DNA of 64,000 nucleotides from SMBSF63 sp034003545 (GCA_964447155.1 CAYURM010000002.1:124001-188000), one strand, 5' to 3'; numbered from the stretch's first letter, positions 8,047-17,415 are shown. Translations and numbers: made by a program. Notes: a model not told the origin generated them from the letters alone.

Positions 8047-8700
8047 ATGGCAGAAAAAAACGCACGACAGGGGGTATTCATCACTTTGGAAGGCCCGGAC
8101 GGCAGTGGCAAGACTTCCCAGATTCCCCTGCTCGCCGAGTATTTGAACGAAACAGGCTGTCAGGTCGTTACCACCCGTGAGCCGGGGGGCACGCCGATCA
8201 GCGACCAGATCAAGGACGTGTTGAAAAGCATGCAGAACAAGGCCATGCACCCGCGCACCGAAATCCTGCTGTTTTGTTCGGCGCGTGCGCAGTTGGTGGA
8301 GGAAGTCATCCGCCCCAGCCTGGCCGAGGGCAAAATCGTGATCAGCGACCGCTATGCGGATTCAACCCTCGCTTATCAGGGCTATGGTCACGGCTATGAC
8401 CGCGACTTTTTGCGCCGTCTGCTCAATTTTGCCACGGGCGACCTGTGGCCGGACTTGACCCTGTACCTGGACCTGGATGCGGAAGAGGGACTGAACCGCC
8501 GGCGCAGCGAAGGGAACCAATGGGACCGCCTGGATGATTATGCCCTTGCATTTCATCAACGTGTGCGTGCCGGATATCTGGAGATGGCCGCTGCCGATCC
8601 GCAGCGCTGGAAGCGGATCGATGCCTGCCAGACGCCTGCACAGGTGCAGGCGCACCTGCGCCAGACCGTGGCGGCTTTCCTGGCAAAAAATTGGCGGTGA
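8047..8700 (+). CDS. tmk: Thymidylate kinase (dTMP kinase)
   Basis: 217 aa, typical length. It phosphorylates dTMP to dTDP with ATP in the cytosol. The sequence shows the P-loop 'LEGPDGSGKTSQ', the DR/E motif 'TTREPGGTPISDQIKD', the dTMP-binding 'VISDRYADSTLAYQGYG', and 'LTLYLDLDAEEGLNRR' leading into the LID region. In the LID, 'RRRSEGNQWDRLD' has a single basic cluster. An AAAGGGAAATTC stretch precedes the ATG. It follows the R3H ATPase closely and probably ends that operon. Confidence 0.96.
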   Translation: MAEKNARQGVFITLEGPDGSGKTSQIPLLAEYLNETGCQVVTTREPGGTPISDQIKDVLKSMQNKAMHPRTEILLFCSARAQLVEEVIRPSLAEGKIVISDRYADSTLAYQGYGHGYDRDFLRRLLNFATGDLWPDLTLYLDLDAEEGLNRRRSEGNQWDRLDDYALAFHQRVRAGYLEMAAADPQRWKRIDACQTPAQVQAHLRQTVAAFLAKNWR

Positions 8701-8908
8701 TGGGGATCAGCCGCCTGCCAAGGTAGGATTTTTTGGCGCAGCGGCGTCAGAATAAAGTAGTTTTACGCCTCCCCCAAAGAATAAGGGATGCTGTTATACT
8801 GGATAAATGTGTGCTGAACCTTTGTTCAGACGTTTATTGAGGAATCCACACGTACTGCATCAACGTTAACATAGCGGACTGCGTGAAAATGACGAAAGGT
8901 AAGAAATA

Positions 8909-10360
8909 ATGAAACAACGAAAATGGTTATTTGGTTTATTGGTATTGGCGCTTGTTCTCGCCGGCTGTGCAGGCGGAGAAACTGAACCCTCCGAGGCTGC
9001 CCCCGCCGCACCGGAAGAAGCTGCGGTTTTGCCTGAAGATGATGAAGTTCCTTCCGGCCCGGTTGTCCCGGCCGAGTGTGTGGTCATGCCGCCAGAGGAG
9101 CTGGTCGATGTCCCCGTCGTTCCCCTGGTGGTGGAAAACGAATATGTGTATGGCAACCCGGATGCTGCGGTTAGTGTGATTGAATACAGTGAACTGCAAT
9201 GCCCCTACTGCTCCCAGTTTGAGCCGGTCGTAACTGAGCTGGCTGAGAAGTACGGGGATGAAGTACGCATTGTTTTCCGCCATTTTCCACTCAGCATGCA
9301 CGACAAGGCCATGTTAGGCGCCCAGGCGCTGGAAGCTGCCGGCAATCAGGATCCGGCTAAATTCAATGAATTGAAAAACGGTTTATTCGAAAAGCAGGAA
9401 GAATGGACTCCCTTTACGGTGGAAGAATTTGAAGCGCTGCTGCTTGAAGAAGCCGAAGTCCTGGGGCTGGATGTGGAGCAATTTGAAGCAGATTTGACCT
9501 CCGATGAGACCATTGCTGTCGTGGAAAACCTGCGCGATGGTGCATTGGAAGTTGGCATTAATGGTACCCCGACCGTGCTGATCGACGGCTTCATGTATGG
9601 CGGCCCGCGCGATGTCGAGAGCATATATGCGATGACCCAGGCCGTGCTGGCTGCCAAAGAAGCGTATGGCGAAGAATATATCGCCAGCCTGCCGCACGTT
9701 GGACTGGCTGTACCTGAGGATATTCAATCGTTGATTGATACCTACGAAGCTCTGGTTGCCCAATATGGCGAAGAAGGGATCAAGAAATATCCGCTTTCAC
9801 TGGCTGGCAGCCCTGACATCTTCGAAGTCATCATCAAATATGTTGATCTTAAGGATAGCGCTTATACTCAATGCCCCGAAATGACCATCGATCGCAGCAA
9901 GCAGTATTTTGCCACGCTGGAAACAACCCAGGGAGAGGTCGTCATCGAGTTGTATCCTGACAAAGCGCCCACCACGGTCAACAGTTTTGTTTTTCTGGCG
10001 AATGAGGGCTGGTTTGATAATATCGATTTTCACCGGGTGATCCCCGGATTTGTGGCCCAGACGGGCGACCCCAGCGGTACCGGCCTCGGCTCCCCTGGCT
10101 ATGCTTTCGGCAATGAAGCCAACGATTTGTTGTATGACGGCCCTGGTGTGGTCGGCATGGCGAACAGCGGTCCGGATACCAACGGCAGCCAGTTCTTTAT
10201 TTCCTATGATTCCTTGCCCCAGCTTGATGGTGGTTACACCATTTTTGGCAAGGTAGTGGAAGGCATGGATAATTTAGTGAAGTTGACCGCCATTGATCCA
10301 CAGCAGGGTACAGTTGCTGAGCCTGATCAGCTGCTGTCGGTAACCATCGAAGAAAAATAA
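8909..10360 (+). CDS. Lipoprotein fusing a DsbA-like thioredoxin domain to a cyclophilin-type peptidyl-prolyl isomerase (copy 1)
   Basis: 483 aa. Lipoprotein signal with lipobox LAGC (Cys20), then an acidic Ala/Pro/Glu spacer. Residues about 75-230 are a thioredoxin_4/DsbA-like domain with C98-P-Y-C101, 'VIEYSELQCPYC', the helical insertion, and cis-Pro221 in 'GINGTPTVLIDG'. A helical linker (about 240-330) leads to a cyclophilin (about 332-483) with 'FHRVIPGFVAQTGDPSGTG' (catalytic Arg376) and 'NGSQFFI'. It is expected to act outside the membrane on exported proteins, coupling thiol-disulfide exchange with proline isomerisation. The next gene has the same architecture 29 bases on, so a tandem duplication is clear. 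Confidence 0.9.
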   Translation: MKQRKWLFGLLVLALVLAGCAGGETEPSEAAPAAPEEAAVLPEDDEVPSGPVVPAECVVMPPEELVDVPVVPLVVENEYVYGNPDAAVSVIEYSELQCPYCSQFEPVVTELAEKYGDEVRIVFRHFPLSMHDKAMLGAQALEAAGNQDPAKFNELKNGLFEKQEEWTPFTVEEFEALLLEEAEVLGLDVEQFEADLTSDETIAVVENLRDGALEVGINGTPTVLIDGFMYGGPRDVESIYAMTQAVLAAKEAYGEEYIASLPHVGLAVPEDIQSLIDTYEALVAQYGEEGIKKYPLSLAGSPDIFEVIIKYVDLKDSAYTQCPEMTIDRSKQYFATLETTQGEVVIELYPDKAPTTVNSFVFLANEGWFDNIDFHRVIPGFVAQTGDPSGTGLGSPGYAFGNEANDLLYDGPGVVGMANSGPDTNGSQFFISYDSLPQLDGGYTIFGKVVEGMDNLVKLTAIDPQQGTVAEPDQLLSVTIEEK

Positions 10361-10389
10361 GGTTGAAATAAACTGTAAAGGATGGTGCA

Positions 10390-11745
10390 ATGCGCCATTG
10401 GCGTAGCATTACCCTCGTTTTGATGTTTTCCGTACTGCTGGCGGCCTGCAAGCCGCCAGCAGTAACGGATGGGCTGGACTTGATGCCCAACGCGGCCACG
10501 GTTGCCGCTCTGGGGGATTTGGCAGAGATGGAGGATGGCCCGGCTGCCTGTCAGGTGGTGGGCATGTTTAGCGCTTTTTCCCTGTATCAACCGGTACATG
10601 AATATGATTGGCGGATGGGCGCCCCGGATGCGGTCGTGACCATTATTGAATACAGTGATTTCCAGTGTCCGTACTGCGTGAAGCTCGAAGAAAACTTGCA
10701 GGAACTCCAGGCTGCTTACCCGGATGATGTCCAACTGGTATTCCGCCATCACCCGCTTAAATCTCATGATAAATCGATTCTCTCCGCCCAGGCAACCGAA
10801 GCAGCGGGGCGGCAAAATGTGGAATATTTTTCCAGAATGAAAGACCTGCTTTTTGAAAAACAGGCGGAGTGGACCAATCTGTCTGACCGCAGTTTCAAAA
10901 GCTGGCTGGAAACCGAAGCCGCGGCGATGGGGCTGGATGTAGCGCGCTTTATGCAGGATCTGGAAGACCCGGAAATCACCGCCTGGCTGCAAGCTGCCCA
11001 GGAACAGGAAATTCCTGCTCTGGAAGGCACGCCCTTCATCGTGATTAATGGCGGGGCGTATAAAGGCTATTGGGATGTGGACAGCCTTAAGCTGATCGTT
11101 GAAACCTATCGAGACATGGCCGCCGAAATTGGCCCTGAGCGGCTGGCTGGCTATCCTTCTGTCCCAATGACTGATCCGGCAGCACTCAAGGATGCCCTTA
11201 ACCAGTATCGCACGATCGAAGAAATTCTGATGGCTCAGGCTTTTGCTGCCTGCCCGCCGGAGGTGATTGATCCTGAGAAACCATACCGGGCGACGATTGT
11301 CACCGCTAAGGGCAACATTGTCATCCAACTGTATCCCGAAGTGGCGCCTTTTGCGGTCAATAATTTTGTCTTTTTGGCAAATCAGGGCTGGTACGACACC
11401 GTCATTTTTCACCGGGTACTGCCCGGGTTTATTGCCCAGGCCGGCGACCCTAGCGGCCTGGGCTGGGGCGGCCCGGGCTATGCCTTTTCGGATGAGATCA
11501 GCCTGCTGAGCTTTGACCAGCCCGGCGTGGTGGCAATGGCGAATTCCGGCCCCGGTACCAACGGCAGCCAGTTTTTCATTACCGACAAAGCGCTGCCCAA
11601 ACTGGATGGTGCCTATACTATCTTCGGACAGGTGCTGGAAGGCATGGATGTAGTGCGGGCGCTTACCCCGCGCGATCCTGGCATGGAAGGTGAACTGCCT
11701 GCCGGCGATATGATTACCACCATTCGCATTGAGGAAATGCCATGA
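10390..11745 (+). CDS. Lipoprotein fusing a DsbA-like thioredoxin domain to a cyclophilin-type peptidyl-prolyl isomerase (copy 2)
   Basis: 451 aa, a diverged paralogue of the preceding gene with identical domain order. It has lipobox LAAC (Cys20), a shorter spacer, C93-P-Y-C96 in 'IEYSDFQCPYC', cis-Pro in 'LEGTPFIVINGG', then a cyclophilin with 'FHRVLPGFIAQAGDPSG' and 'NGSQFFI'. Differences are concentrated in the spacer and the interdomain helices, which suggests an old duplication with both copies kept functional. The stop overlaps the next start (ATGA at 11742-11745), so translation is coupled to the PrsW-like gene. Substrate choice between the copies cannot be read from sequence. Confidence 0.9.
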   Translation: MRHWRSITLVLMFSVLLAACKPPAVTDGLDLMPNAATVAALGDLAEMEDGPAACQVVGMFSAFSLYQPVHEYDWRMGAPDAVVTIIEYSDFQCPYCVKLEENLQELQAAYPDDVQLVFRHHPLKSHDKSILSAQATEAAGRQNVEYFSRMKDLLFEKQAEWTNLSDRSFKSWLETEAAAMGLDVARFMQDLEDPEITAWLQAAQEQEIPALEGTPFIVINGGAYKGYWDVDSLKLIVETYRDMAAEIGPERLAGYPSVPMTDPAALKDALNQYRTIEEILMAQAFAACPPEVIDPEKPYRATIVTAKGNIVIQLYPEVAPFAVNNFVFLANQGWYDTVIFHRVLPGFIAQAGDPSGLGWGGPGYAFSDEISLLSFDQPGVVAMANSGPGTNGSQFFITDKALPKLDGAYTIFGQVLEGMDVVRALTPRDPGMEGELPAGDMITTIRIEEMP

Positions 11746-13025
11746 AAAAATCCGGCAACGTGACTTTTTACGCCATTGCAAAATTGCTCCTGGCAGGGTT
11801 TGGTTTGCTGATCCTGATCACCACGGCTGTTTCCATGTTTGCGTTTGGCTTGTTTTCGGTAATTACAGAAGGTCTGGAAAGCATGGGCGCTTTTTCCATG
11901 CTGGCCTTGTCCTGGAATGCGGGGCTGATGTGCTTGCTGCTCCTGCCGATGCTGGTCAACGTGATTTTGACTTTGCTGGGCAAAGACCCGCTGGCCTGGC
12001 CCGCCCGCCTGCATCTGCGGGCTTCCAGCGCGGCCCTTCTCCTGTGGCCGCTGCTGTTTTGGATGGGAACCCTGCTGACAGAACGGGCTGAACTGGCCTG
12101 GGCGCTGCTGCCGCCATTGCAAACCCTGCTGGTTTTTATTCCGCTGTGGTGGCTGGTCGAGATGGGGCTGCGTTTCCTGAAGATGAACCATACCCCCACA
12201 CAGTGGTCGGTAATTGGCGTCAGTATGCTGGTCACGCCGTCGGTGATGGTCTTCCTTGAGATCCTGGTTTTTGGCCTGGCATTTGCTGGTTTCGCGGTTT
12301 GGGCAGCTTCCCGTCCAGGAATTATTGCGGAGCTGGAGCAGTTAGCGCTGCGCATCGCCAACGCCCCGATGGAGGACCCCGAAGTTTTGGAGCGCATCCT
12401 GATGCCCTATTTACAAAAACCAGGCGTGATTACCGGGGCGCTGGTGCTGGTCTCCGGCCTGATCCCTTTCATCGAAGAGATCTTCAAGCCGCTGGCGCTG
12501 TGGTTCCTGATCCCACGCAAGCTGACGCCGCGGGAAGGCTTTGCTTTGGGGATGATCTCGGGGGCGGTATTTGCCCTGATCGAAAGCCTGGGCAATCTGG
12601 TCAATCCGCTGGCCGAGATGTGGTCAACGGTGATGATCGGGCGGCTGGGCACCGGCCTGCTGCATGTCCTGACCAGCGCGCTGGTAGGCTGGGGAATCGC
12701 CTCGGCCTGGACGCACCGGCGGGTGCTGCGCCTGTTCCTGGCTTATCTGGCAGCGGTGGTACTGCATGGGGTATGGAACTTCTTTGCCCTGCTGCTCGGT
12801 TTTTCATCTTTGATCGTGCCCTCTGCTGCCTCCAGTTTATCCGAGGTGTATGCGCAGGCTGCACAGTTTGCGCCCTACGTGCTGGGGTTGTTGTCAGCCC
12901 TGATGCTTTTCCTGCTGTTTTCGCGCAGCCGCAAGCTGGGACAAGACCCGATGGAAGAAAGTTTTGCCCTACCTGTACTCGTTAATATGGAAAAAGAAAA
13001 TGAAAGAATCAATCCCGACCAATAA
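11742..13025 (+). CDS. PrsW-like intramembrane metalloprotease family protein
   Basis: 427 aa, about ten hydrophobic segments. The PrsW/Abi-like motif is visible in the second half: 'PFIEEIFKPLALWFL' (the EE...K signature), followed by 'GFALGMISGAVFALIESLGN' and a later helix with His in 'VVLHGVWNFFALL'. Together they supply the Glu/His ligands expected for this family. PrsW proteins cleave membrane-bound substrates such as anti-sigma factors; the substrate here is unknown. It starts by ATGA overlap with the second DsbA-cyclophilin gene and overlaps the acyltransferase start by 26 bases, so the four genes form one operon concerned with the cell envelope. Confidence 0.8.
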   Translation: MKKSGNVTFYAIAKLLLAGFGLLILITTAVSMFAFGLFSVITEGLESMGAFSMLALSWNAGLMCLLLLPMLVNVILTLLGKDPLAWPARLHLRASSAALLLWPLLFWMGTLLTERAELAWALLPPLQTLLVFIPLWWLVEMGLRFLKMNHTPTQWSVIGVSMLVTPSVMVFLEILVFGLAFAGFAVWAASRPGIIAELEQLALRIANAPMEDPEVLERILMPYLQKPGVITGALVLVSGLIPFIEEIFKPLALWFLIPRKLTPREGFALGMISGAVFALIESLGNLVNPLAEMWSTVMIGRLGTGLLHVLTSALVGWGIASAWTHRRVLRLFLAYLAAVVLHGVWNFFALLLGFSSLIVPSAASSLSEVYAQAAQFAPYVLGLLSALMLFLLFSRSRKLGQDPMEESFALPVLVNMEKENERINPDQ

Positions 13026-13686
13026 TCGCAAAACACGGATCATCAAAGGCGCCGTGCGTTTTCTGATGCGTATCATTTTCAGGATCACGGTTGAAGGCGG
13101 AGAACATGTACCGCCTGAAGGCGGGATCATCGTTGCCACCAATCACCTCAGCCGCTGGGATATTCCTTTGCTGTTAATGATTCCCAATCGACTGGATTTG
13201 ACCGGCATGGTAACGGATAAATATCTTGATTATCCATTGATTCGCTTGTTTGTTAATCTGGTTGGCGGAATTTGGCTGGATCGTGATCGGGCGGATTTTG
13301 CTGCTTTTCGCACTGCGATTGAAGCCCTGGATGCCGGTCAGGCGTTGGGGATTGCCCCTGAAGGCACGCGCAGCAATACGGGCGGGTTGATTGAAGGCAA
13401 GCCAGGGACGATTTTGCTGGCGATCAAGGCCCAGGCACCGGTCGTTCCGACGGGGTTGAGCGGCACCGAATTTATTTCGAAGAATTGGTGGAAGCGTCCG
13501 CGCCTTACCATTCGTTTTGGCGCCCCGTTTACCCTGCCGCCCCTCTCCCGCGAGAATCGCAATCAGCAAATGCAAACCAGCACGGATGAGATGATGTGCC
13601 GGATCGCTGCTCTGCTGCCCGAGCAATACCGCGGCGTGTATGCCGGGCATCCACGCCTGCAGGAATTACTGGCAGAGGATGAATAA
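13000..13686 (+). CDS. 1-acyl-sn-glycerol-3-phosphate acyltransferase (PlsC family)
   Basis: 228 aa from ATG 13000; an in-frame ATG at 12964 is deeper inside the upstream gene. PlsC acylates lysophosphatidic acid to phosphatidic acid at the membrane. Family motifs are present: the catalytic NHx4D in 'TNHLSRWDIP', the glycerol-phosphate-binding 'APEGTRSNTGGLIEGKPGT', and 'VVPTGLSGTE'. One hydrophobic stretch lies near residue 20. The start lies within the end of the PrsW-like gene, and a strong terminator follows, so it is last in the operon that starts at 8909. Several paralogous acyltransferases use the same motifs, so the exact acceptor is inferred. Confidence 0.88.
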   Translation: MKESIPTNNRKTRIIKGAVRFLMRIIFRITVEGGEHVPPEGGIIVATNHLSRWDIPLLLMIPNRLDLTGMVTDKYLDYPLIRLFVNLVGGIWLDRDRADFAAFRTAIEALDAGQALGIAPEGTRSNTGGLIEGKPGTILLAIKAQAPVVPTGLSGTEFISKNWWKRPRLTIRFGAPFTLPPLSRENRNQQMQTSTDEMMCRIAALLPEQYRGVYAGHPRLQELLAEDE

Positions 13687-13725
13687 AAAAAAGACCGCAG
13701 GCAGCCAGCCTGCGGTCTTTTTTTA
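13686..13725. terminator. Bidirectional intrinsic terminator
   Basis: GACCGCAGGC (13693-13702), loop AGCCA, GCCTGCGGTC (13708-13717). It is flanked by an A-run on the left and a T-run on the right, so it can end both the plus-strand operon and the convergent minus-strand gene at 13732. Confidence 0.9.
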
Positions 13726-13731
13726 TTTTCC

Positions 13732-14568
13732 TCATCCGCTGCCGGACGGGGGAGGCGGCGGTTCAAAATTCTCTGACCCTTCCAGCGCGTGCAAATCCTG
13801 GATGGCTTTCCAGCCGCGGATCAGACTGAACAGGATATAGCCATGAAAGGCGGCGTTGAGGTAGTCCTGAAGCAGTACCAAAATCAGCCCATCCAGGACA
13901 TACAGAATGGTGCCGACAAAAAAGGCCCATTTCATCTTTTTTCTGGTCAGCAAGCCGAAAAAAACAAACAGCCCGGAGAGCAGCAGTACCAAAACCATGG
14001 AAAATCCGGAGATCAGCCGGGTGTTTTCAAGCAAACCTTCTTCGAGGATGGCGCGGTTGATCCCGTCCACAAGCTGGGTAATCCCCAGCCCAAACAGGAA
14101 GTTGACCTGTCCATCCAGGCGAAAAACAATGGAATTGAGCAGCGAAAGCCCGGCGATCCAGAAGAACCAGCGTGCGCTGGAGCGGTAGACGAAATCAGCA
14201 CGCAGGATGGTGTTGAAGGTTTGGGCATCGATTGCGGAGGGGATATTCAGGGATGCCGATGAAATTTCGTCTTCGTTGATCTCTCCCTGCACGGCGGCCA
14301 GCAGTCCCTGCAATTCCCTTTCAATCGATTGTGCTTCCGTGCTGTCGGTTCCTTTCCCTTCGGAGAGCTGCCAATCCAGCTCAATTCTGGTTCCCTCACC
14401 CGCAGAGAACAGCAATACCAGGGCCGCGGCACGCGGCGTGCTGCGGCGCTCCAGATTCAGCTTGTTGGGGTCAAGACTGGTTAAGGTATAGCTTTGTTTT
14501 TCAAAAAATTCCAGCAGTTGAGCGCGAACCATGCCTAACGATTCTGGCGAATGGATGGTATGCTGCAT
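13732..14568 (-). CDS. Conserved membrane protein of unknown function
   Basis: 278 aa. A soluble N-terminal alpha/beta segment (about 1-110; 'LGMVRAQLLEFFEKQSYTLT', 'ALVLLFSAGEGTRIELDW') is followed by four hydrophobic helices ('WFFWIAGLSLLNSIVFRL', 'LISGFSMVLVLLLSGLFVFFG', 'AFFVGTILYVLDGLILVLL', 'FHGYILFSLIRGW') and a Pro-rich tail. No recognised catalytic motif. It is downstream of the membrane glycosyltransferase-like gene on the same strand (16 bases apart), so the two may be co-transcribed. Confidence 0.7.
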   Translation of the reverse strand: MQHTIHSPESLGMVRAQLLEFFEKQSYTLTSLDPNKLNLERRSTPRAAALVLLFSAGEGTRIELDWQLSEGKGTDSTEAQSIERELQGLLAAVQGEINEDEISSASLNIPSAIDAQTFNTILRADFVYRSSARWFFWIAGLSLLNSIVFRLDGQVNFLFGLGITQLVDGINRAILEEGLLENTRLISGFSMVLVLLLSGLFVFFGLLTRKKMKWAFFVGTILYVLDGLILVLLQDYLNAAFHGYILFSLIRGWKAIQDLHALEGSENFEPPPPPSGSG

Positions 14569-14584
14569 TTTGTTTTTTCTCCCT

Positions 14585-16660
14585 TTAAGGTGCTGCCTGC
14601 CTGCATTTTAGCACAGATTCGACTTGATCCACTGTGCTGTCCCGTTCAGCACTGTCCGGGGTGGTATCCAGAATGCGCTCCCAGGCAGCGCACAAGACCG
14701 GCTGCATCTCATCTGTGAGCTGTGCAGCATCAAGCGTGCGCTGCCGGGCGGTTTCCCAATCTCCCTGACGGGCATAGGCTTCCATGAAGGGAATCCATTC
14801 GGTGCCATTGCGCGGGGTGAATCCACCGGCCTGTGCTTCAGCAGCCAGGTCGAGGATGGTTTCCCAGTCGCCAAACTGGCGGGCCAGGTCGGCTTTTTCG
14901 AAATAATAGCACCAGTCCAGCGGCTGACGGCCGTAGATTTCAACGGGCAGCACGGCATCATTTCCCCCCGGAGGCAGGATCTGATCCATGTGCTGCGGGC
15001 CGGTCAGCGCCCACATGTCGTCGTCATAGTCCGACATGCGCGGGGCCAGCTCGTAAATCGGATCCATCACCCGCAGGCATCCGCGGGCATGGTTGAAGGT
15101 GATTGGCAGCCCCTGCGAGGTATTGCTTTCGAAGACCAGGTTGCGGTCGGTGTACAGGATGGGCAGGTCTTCCTGCATATCGGGGAACACATTGCTCCCC
15201 AGCCAGCGCGAGGTGCTGATCCACCACAGCGGCAGGGCTTCGGACGTAAAATCATCGGAATAGATGTGATTGATCGCATACCCCGGCGAGTAGAAACCCA
15301 CATAACTGAAGGAAAGCTCCGGCGTCAGGATGGCTGTGCCTGCTTCCATGTCCGGCACGCGCCAGACAAGCTGCTGGTAATAGTCCTGCTGAATCTCCCA
15401 ATGCCGGCGGTACTGGTCGATGGAACGGAAATGGGCGGCAATCGCAATCCCCACCAGAAAAGAGAGCAGGATCGTTCGGCGGGTCTTTTTCTGGATGGCC
15501 CATTCGGCGAGACATACCACCACGATCACCACCCCAAACATGAGCGGCAGCGAAAAGCGGTCTGCCCAGCTGTTGAAGCTGGTCATGCGGTCTGTGGTCC
15601 AGATGGGCAGGCCGCCAAACAGCATCGCCGCCAGCCCCAGTACGCAGCCCTGCACGATGAACGGGGTCTGGCTGGATGGCTTCTCATCCGTTTCTTGCGG
15701 CGTGTTTTGCAGGAAAGTCCACCCGATCATTGCGGCGGCCAATCCCCCCAGCATCCACGAGAACAGGCTGGTGACGCTGTCCAGGCTGATGGTCTCGGGA
15801 CGGATGGGGTGCAGCCAGGCAAACAGCCCGACATTGAGACTGTCGCGGATGCCAATTTGCAGCAGGTTGATCAGCTCGGTGACGGGCCGGCTCTTCATGC
15901 GCATCAGCAGCAGGGGCGGGTTGGCGTCCAGCAGCGGGAAAAGCTGGGCGGAAAAAACGAAACGATACAGGATGAAAATGGTCAAGGGCAGCAGGTAAGG
16001 CGCCCAGTATCGCAGCACTCTCCAGGCGGTGCGGGGCAGTTTTTCACCTTTTTCGCGCACCAGCATCCACAGGATGATCGGGCGTACCAGTTCCAGCCCG
16101 AAGAAGTATTCCATTGTCAGGAGCTGCACCAGTGAGAACAGCACCCCCGGCGCGGTGTAGCGCCAATAATGCTGTGGGCGTCTGACCGACCAGATCATCA
16201 GCCCCAGCGAGAAGGTGAACAGCGCATAGCTGATGAAATGCTGGCTGTAGGCCACGGATACCGGCTGTTGGCTGAAGCCGGGATAGACCGCCAGCAGCAG
16301 TGCCATCCAGCGCACCTGCTGCACCCGCGCCGGCCACAGCCCGCGCAAAGCCCAGCAGAAACCCAGCACACTTAACCAGCGCACCAGCAGGGTGAACAAA
16401 TGCCACAGGATAGGGCGCATGCCCAGCACTGGCACCGTGACCAGATAAGTCCAGATCGACAAAGGGCGGTCATAAACGAAATGATCCCAATAGGCGGCTG
16501 GTGTCCCCAGTTTGGACAGATAGACAACCTGCCAGTCATCCCAGAAGAAACCGAGATTAAAAATTTGCAGGTCATAGGTGACGAACATGACCAGCAGTAA
16601 AAAAACGGGGTAAAACCACGGACGCTGGAGGATGCGTTGGAAAAACGGTTTGATTTTCAT
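14585..16660 (-). CDS. Large multi-pass membrane protein resembling a GT-C (PMT/DPM-type) glycosyltransferase
   Basis: 691 aa. About twelve hydrophobic segments fill residues 15-420, followed by a soluble C-terminal region of about 270 residues with a TPR-like helical end ('WETILDLAAEAQAGG', 'MEAYARQGDWETARQRT'). The first extracytoplasmic loop has 'FFWDDWQVVYLSKL'. An acidic DD/DE pair in that position is the catalytic mark of GT-C enzymes that use lipid-linked sugars. It therefore may transfer sugar to protein or wall polymers on the outer face of the membrane. The donor and acceptor cannot be told. No close family assignment is certain. Confidence 0.65.
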   Translation of the reverse strand: MKIKPFFQRILQRPWFYPVFLLLVMFVTYDLQIFNLGFFWDDWQVVYLSKLGTPAAYWDHFVYDRPLSIWTYLVTVPVLGMRPILWHLFTLLVRWLSVLGFCWALRGLWPARVQQVRWMALLLAVYPGFSQQPVSVAYSQHFISYALFTFSLGLMIWSVRRPQHYWRYTAPGVLFSLVQLLTMEYFFGLELVRPIILWMLVREKGEKLPRTAWRVLRYWAPYLLPLTIFILYRFVFSAQLFPLLDANPPLLLMRMKSRPVTELINLLQIGIRDSLNVGLFAWLHPIRPETISLDSVTSLFSWMLGGLAAAMIGWTFLQNTPQETDEKPSSQTPFIVQGCVLGLAAMLFGGLPIWTTDRMTSFNSWADRFSLPLMFGVVIVVVCLAEWAIQKKTRRTILLSFLVGIAIAAHFRSIDQYRRHWEIQQDYYQQLVWRVPDMEAGTAILTPELSFSYVGFYSPGYAINHIYSDDFTSEALPLWWISTSRWLGSNVFPDMQEDLPILYTDRNLVFESNTSQGLPITFNHARGCLRVMDPIYELAPRMSDYDDDMWALTGPQHMDQILPPGGNDAVLPVEIYGRQPLDWCYYFEKADLARQFGDWETILDLAAEAQAGGFTPRNGTEWIPFMEAYARQGDWETARQRTLDAAQLTDEMQPVLCAAWERILDTTPDSAERDSTVDQVESVLKCRQAAP

Positions 16661-16776
16661 CGGTAACCTGTCAGATTTACAGAAAGTTCTGCAGATATGG
16701 ATTTGACTTTCTTGTTCTTAATCTCTAAAATAGAATCATACCATAGCAACCAGATACAATTGAGAGGAGGTGAACA

Positions 16777-17388
16777 GTGCACACTGGATTTTGGTGGATA
16801 CTTTTAGCCATCGCGGTGTATGGGGCGATCCATTCCTGGCTGGCTTCAGGGCGTACGAGAAAGCAGGCAAAACGATTTTTCGGTGAAAAAACTTATCGGG
16901 CATATCGGTTGGTTTTGACCCTTTTCACGGTGATTGGAGGGCTTGGTTTGATATATCTGGTGGATATATTGCCAGATGTGAGGATCTATATTTTGGGTAC
17001 CCCCTGGATACTGATAACGATACCCGTGCAGGTATTGTGTTTTGCGGGGGCACTGGCCAGTTTGGGACAAACGGATATTTGGGATTTGACGGGCATCCGG
17101 CGGTTATTTCATCCGGAAAAGGAGCAGGAGCAGGAGCTCGTGATTAGCGGAATGTATTATTGGGTTCGCCATCCGCTTTATATATGTGTGTTGTTGTTTG
17201 TATGGTTGATGCCTTTGATGACCTGGAATATTCTGGCGTTCAATATCGGCATAACGGTTATCATCACAATCAGCGCGCTGCGAGAAGAGAAGCGGCTGCT
17301 TAAAAAATATGGCAAGCAGTATGCCGAATACCAGAAACGGGTGCCGATGCTGATCCCGGGCTTCTGGTTAAAACGACCTGGGAAGTAA
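16777..17388 (+). CDS. NnrU/isoprenylcysteine methyltransferase-like membrane protein
   Basis: 203 aa from GTG 16777, preceded by a very strong ribosome-binding site (GAGAGGAGGTGA). Five or six hydrophobic helices. The C-terminal half has the ICMT/PEMT-like signature: 'GMYYWVRHPLYICVLLF' (RHP, SAM-contacting) and 'REEKRLLKKYGKQYAEYQKR', followed by 'VPMLIPG'. This family methylates small or lipid-linked substrates at the membrane, and NnrU-type members occur near nitrogen-oxide genes, but nothing here supports that role. comEC follows after 27 bases and could be co-transcribed. Confidence 0.75.
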   Translation: MHTGFWWILLAIAVYGAIHSWLASGRTRKQAKRFFGEKTYRAYRLVLTLFTVIGGLGLIYLVDILPDVRIYILGTPWILITIPVQVLCFAGALASLGQTDIWDLTGIRRLFHPEKEQEQELVISGMYYWVRHPLYICVLLFVWLMPLMTWNILAFNIGITVIITISALREEKRLLKKYGKQYAEYQKRVPMLIPGFWLKRPGK

Positions 17389-17415
17389 AACAGACTCTTT
17401 TTACAGGGGTGAAGT

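Noticed and set aside
14624..16135. Long 503-codon plus-strand ORF opposite the GT-C-like gene
   Set aside because: It is an antisense shadow of the membrane protein gene: composition (Gln/His/Arg/Gly-rich) and lack of domains mark it as non-coding.
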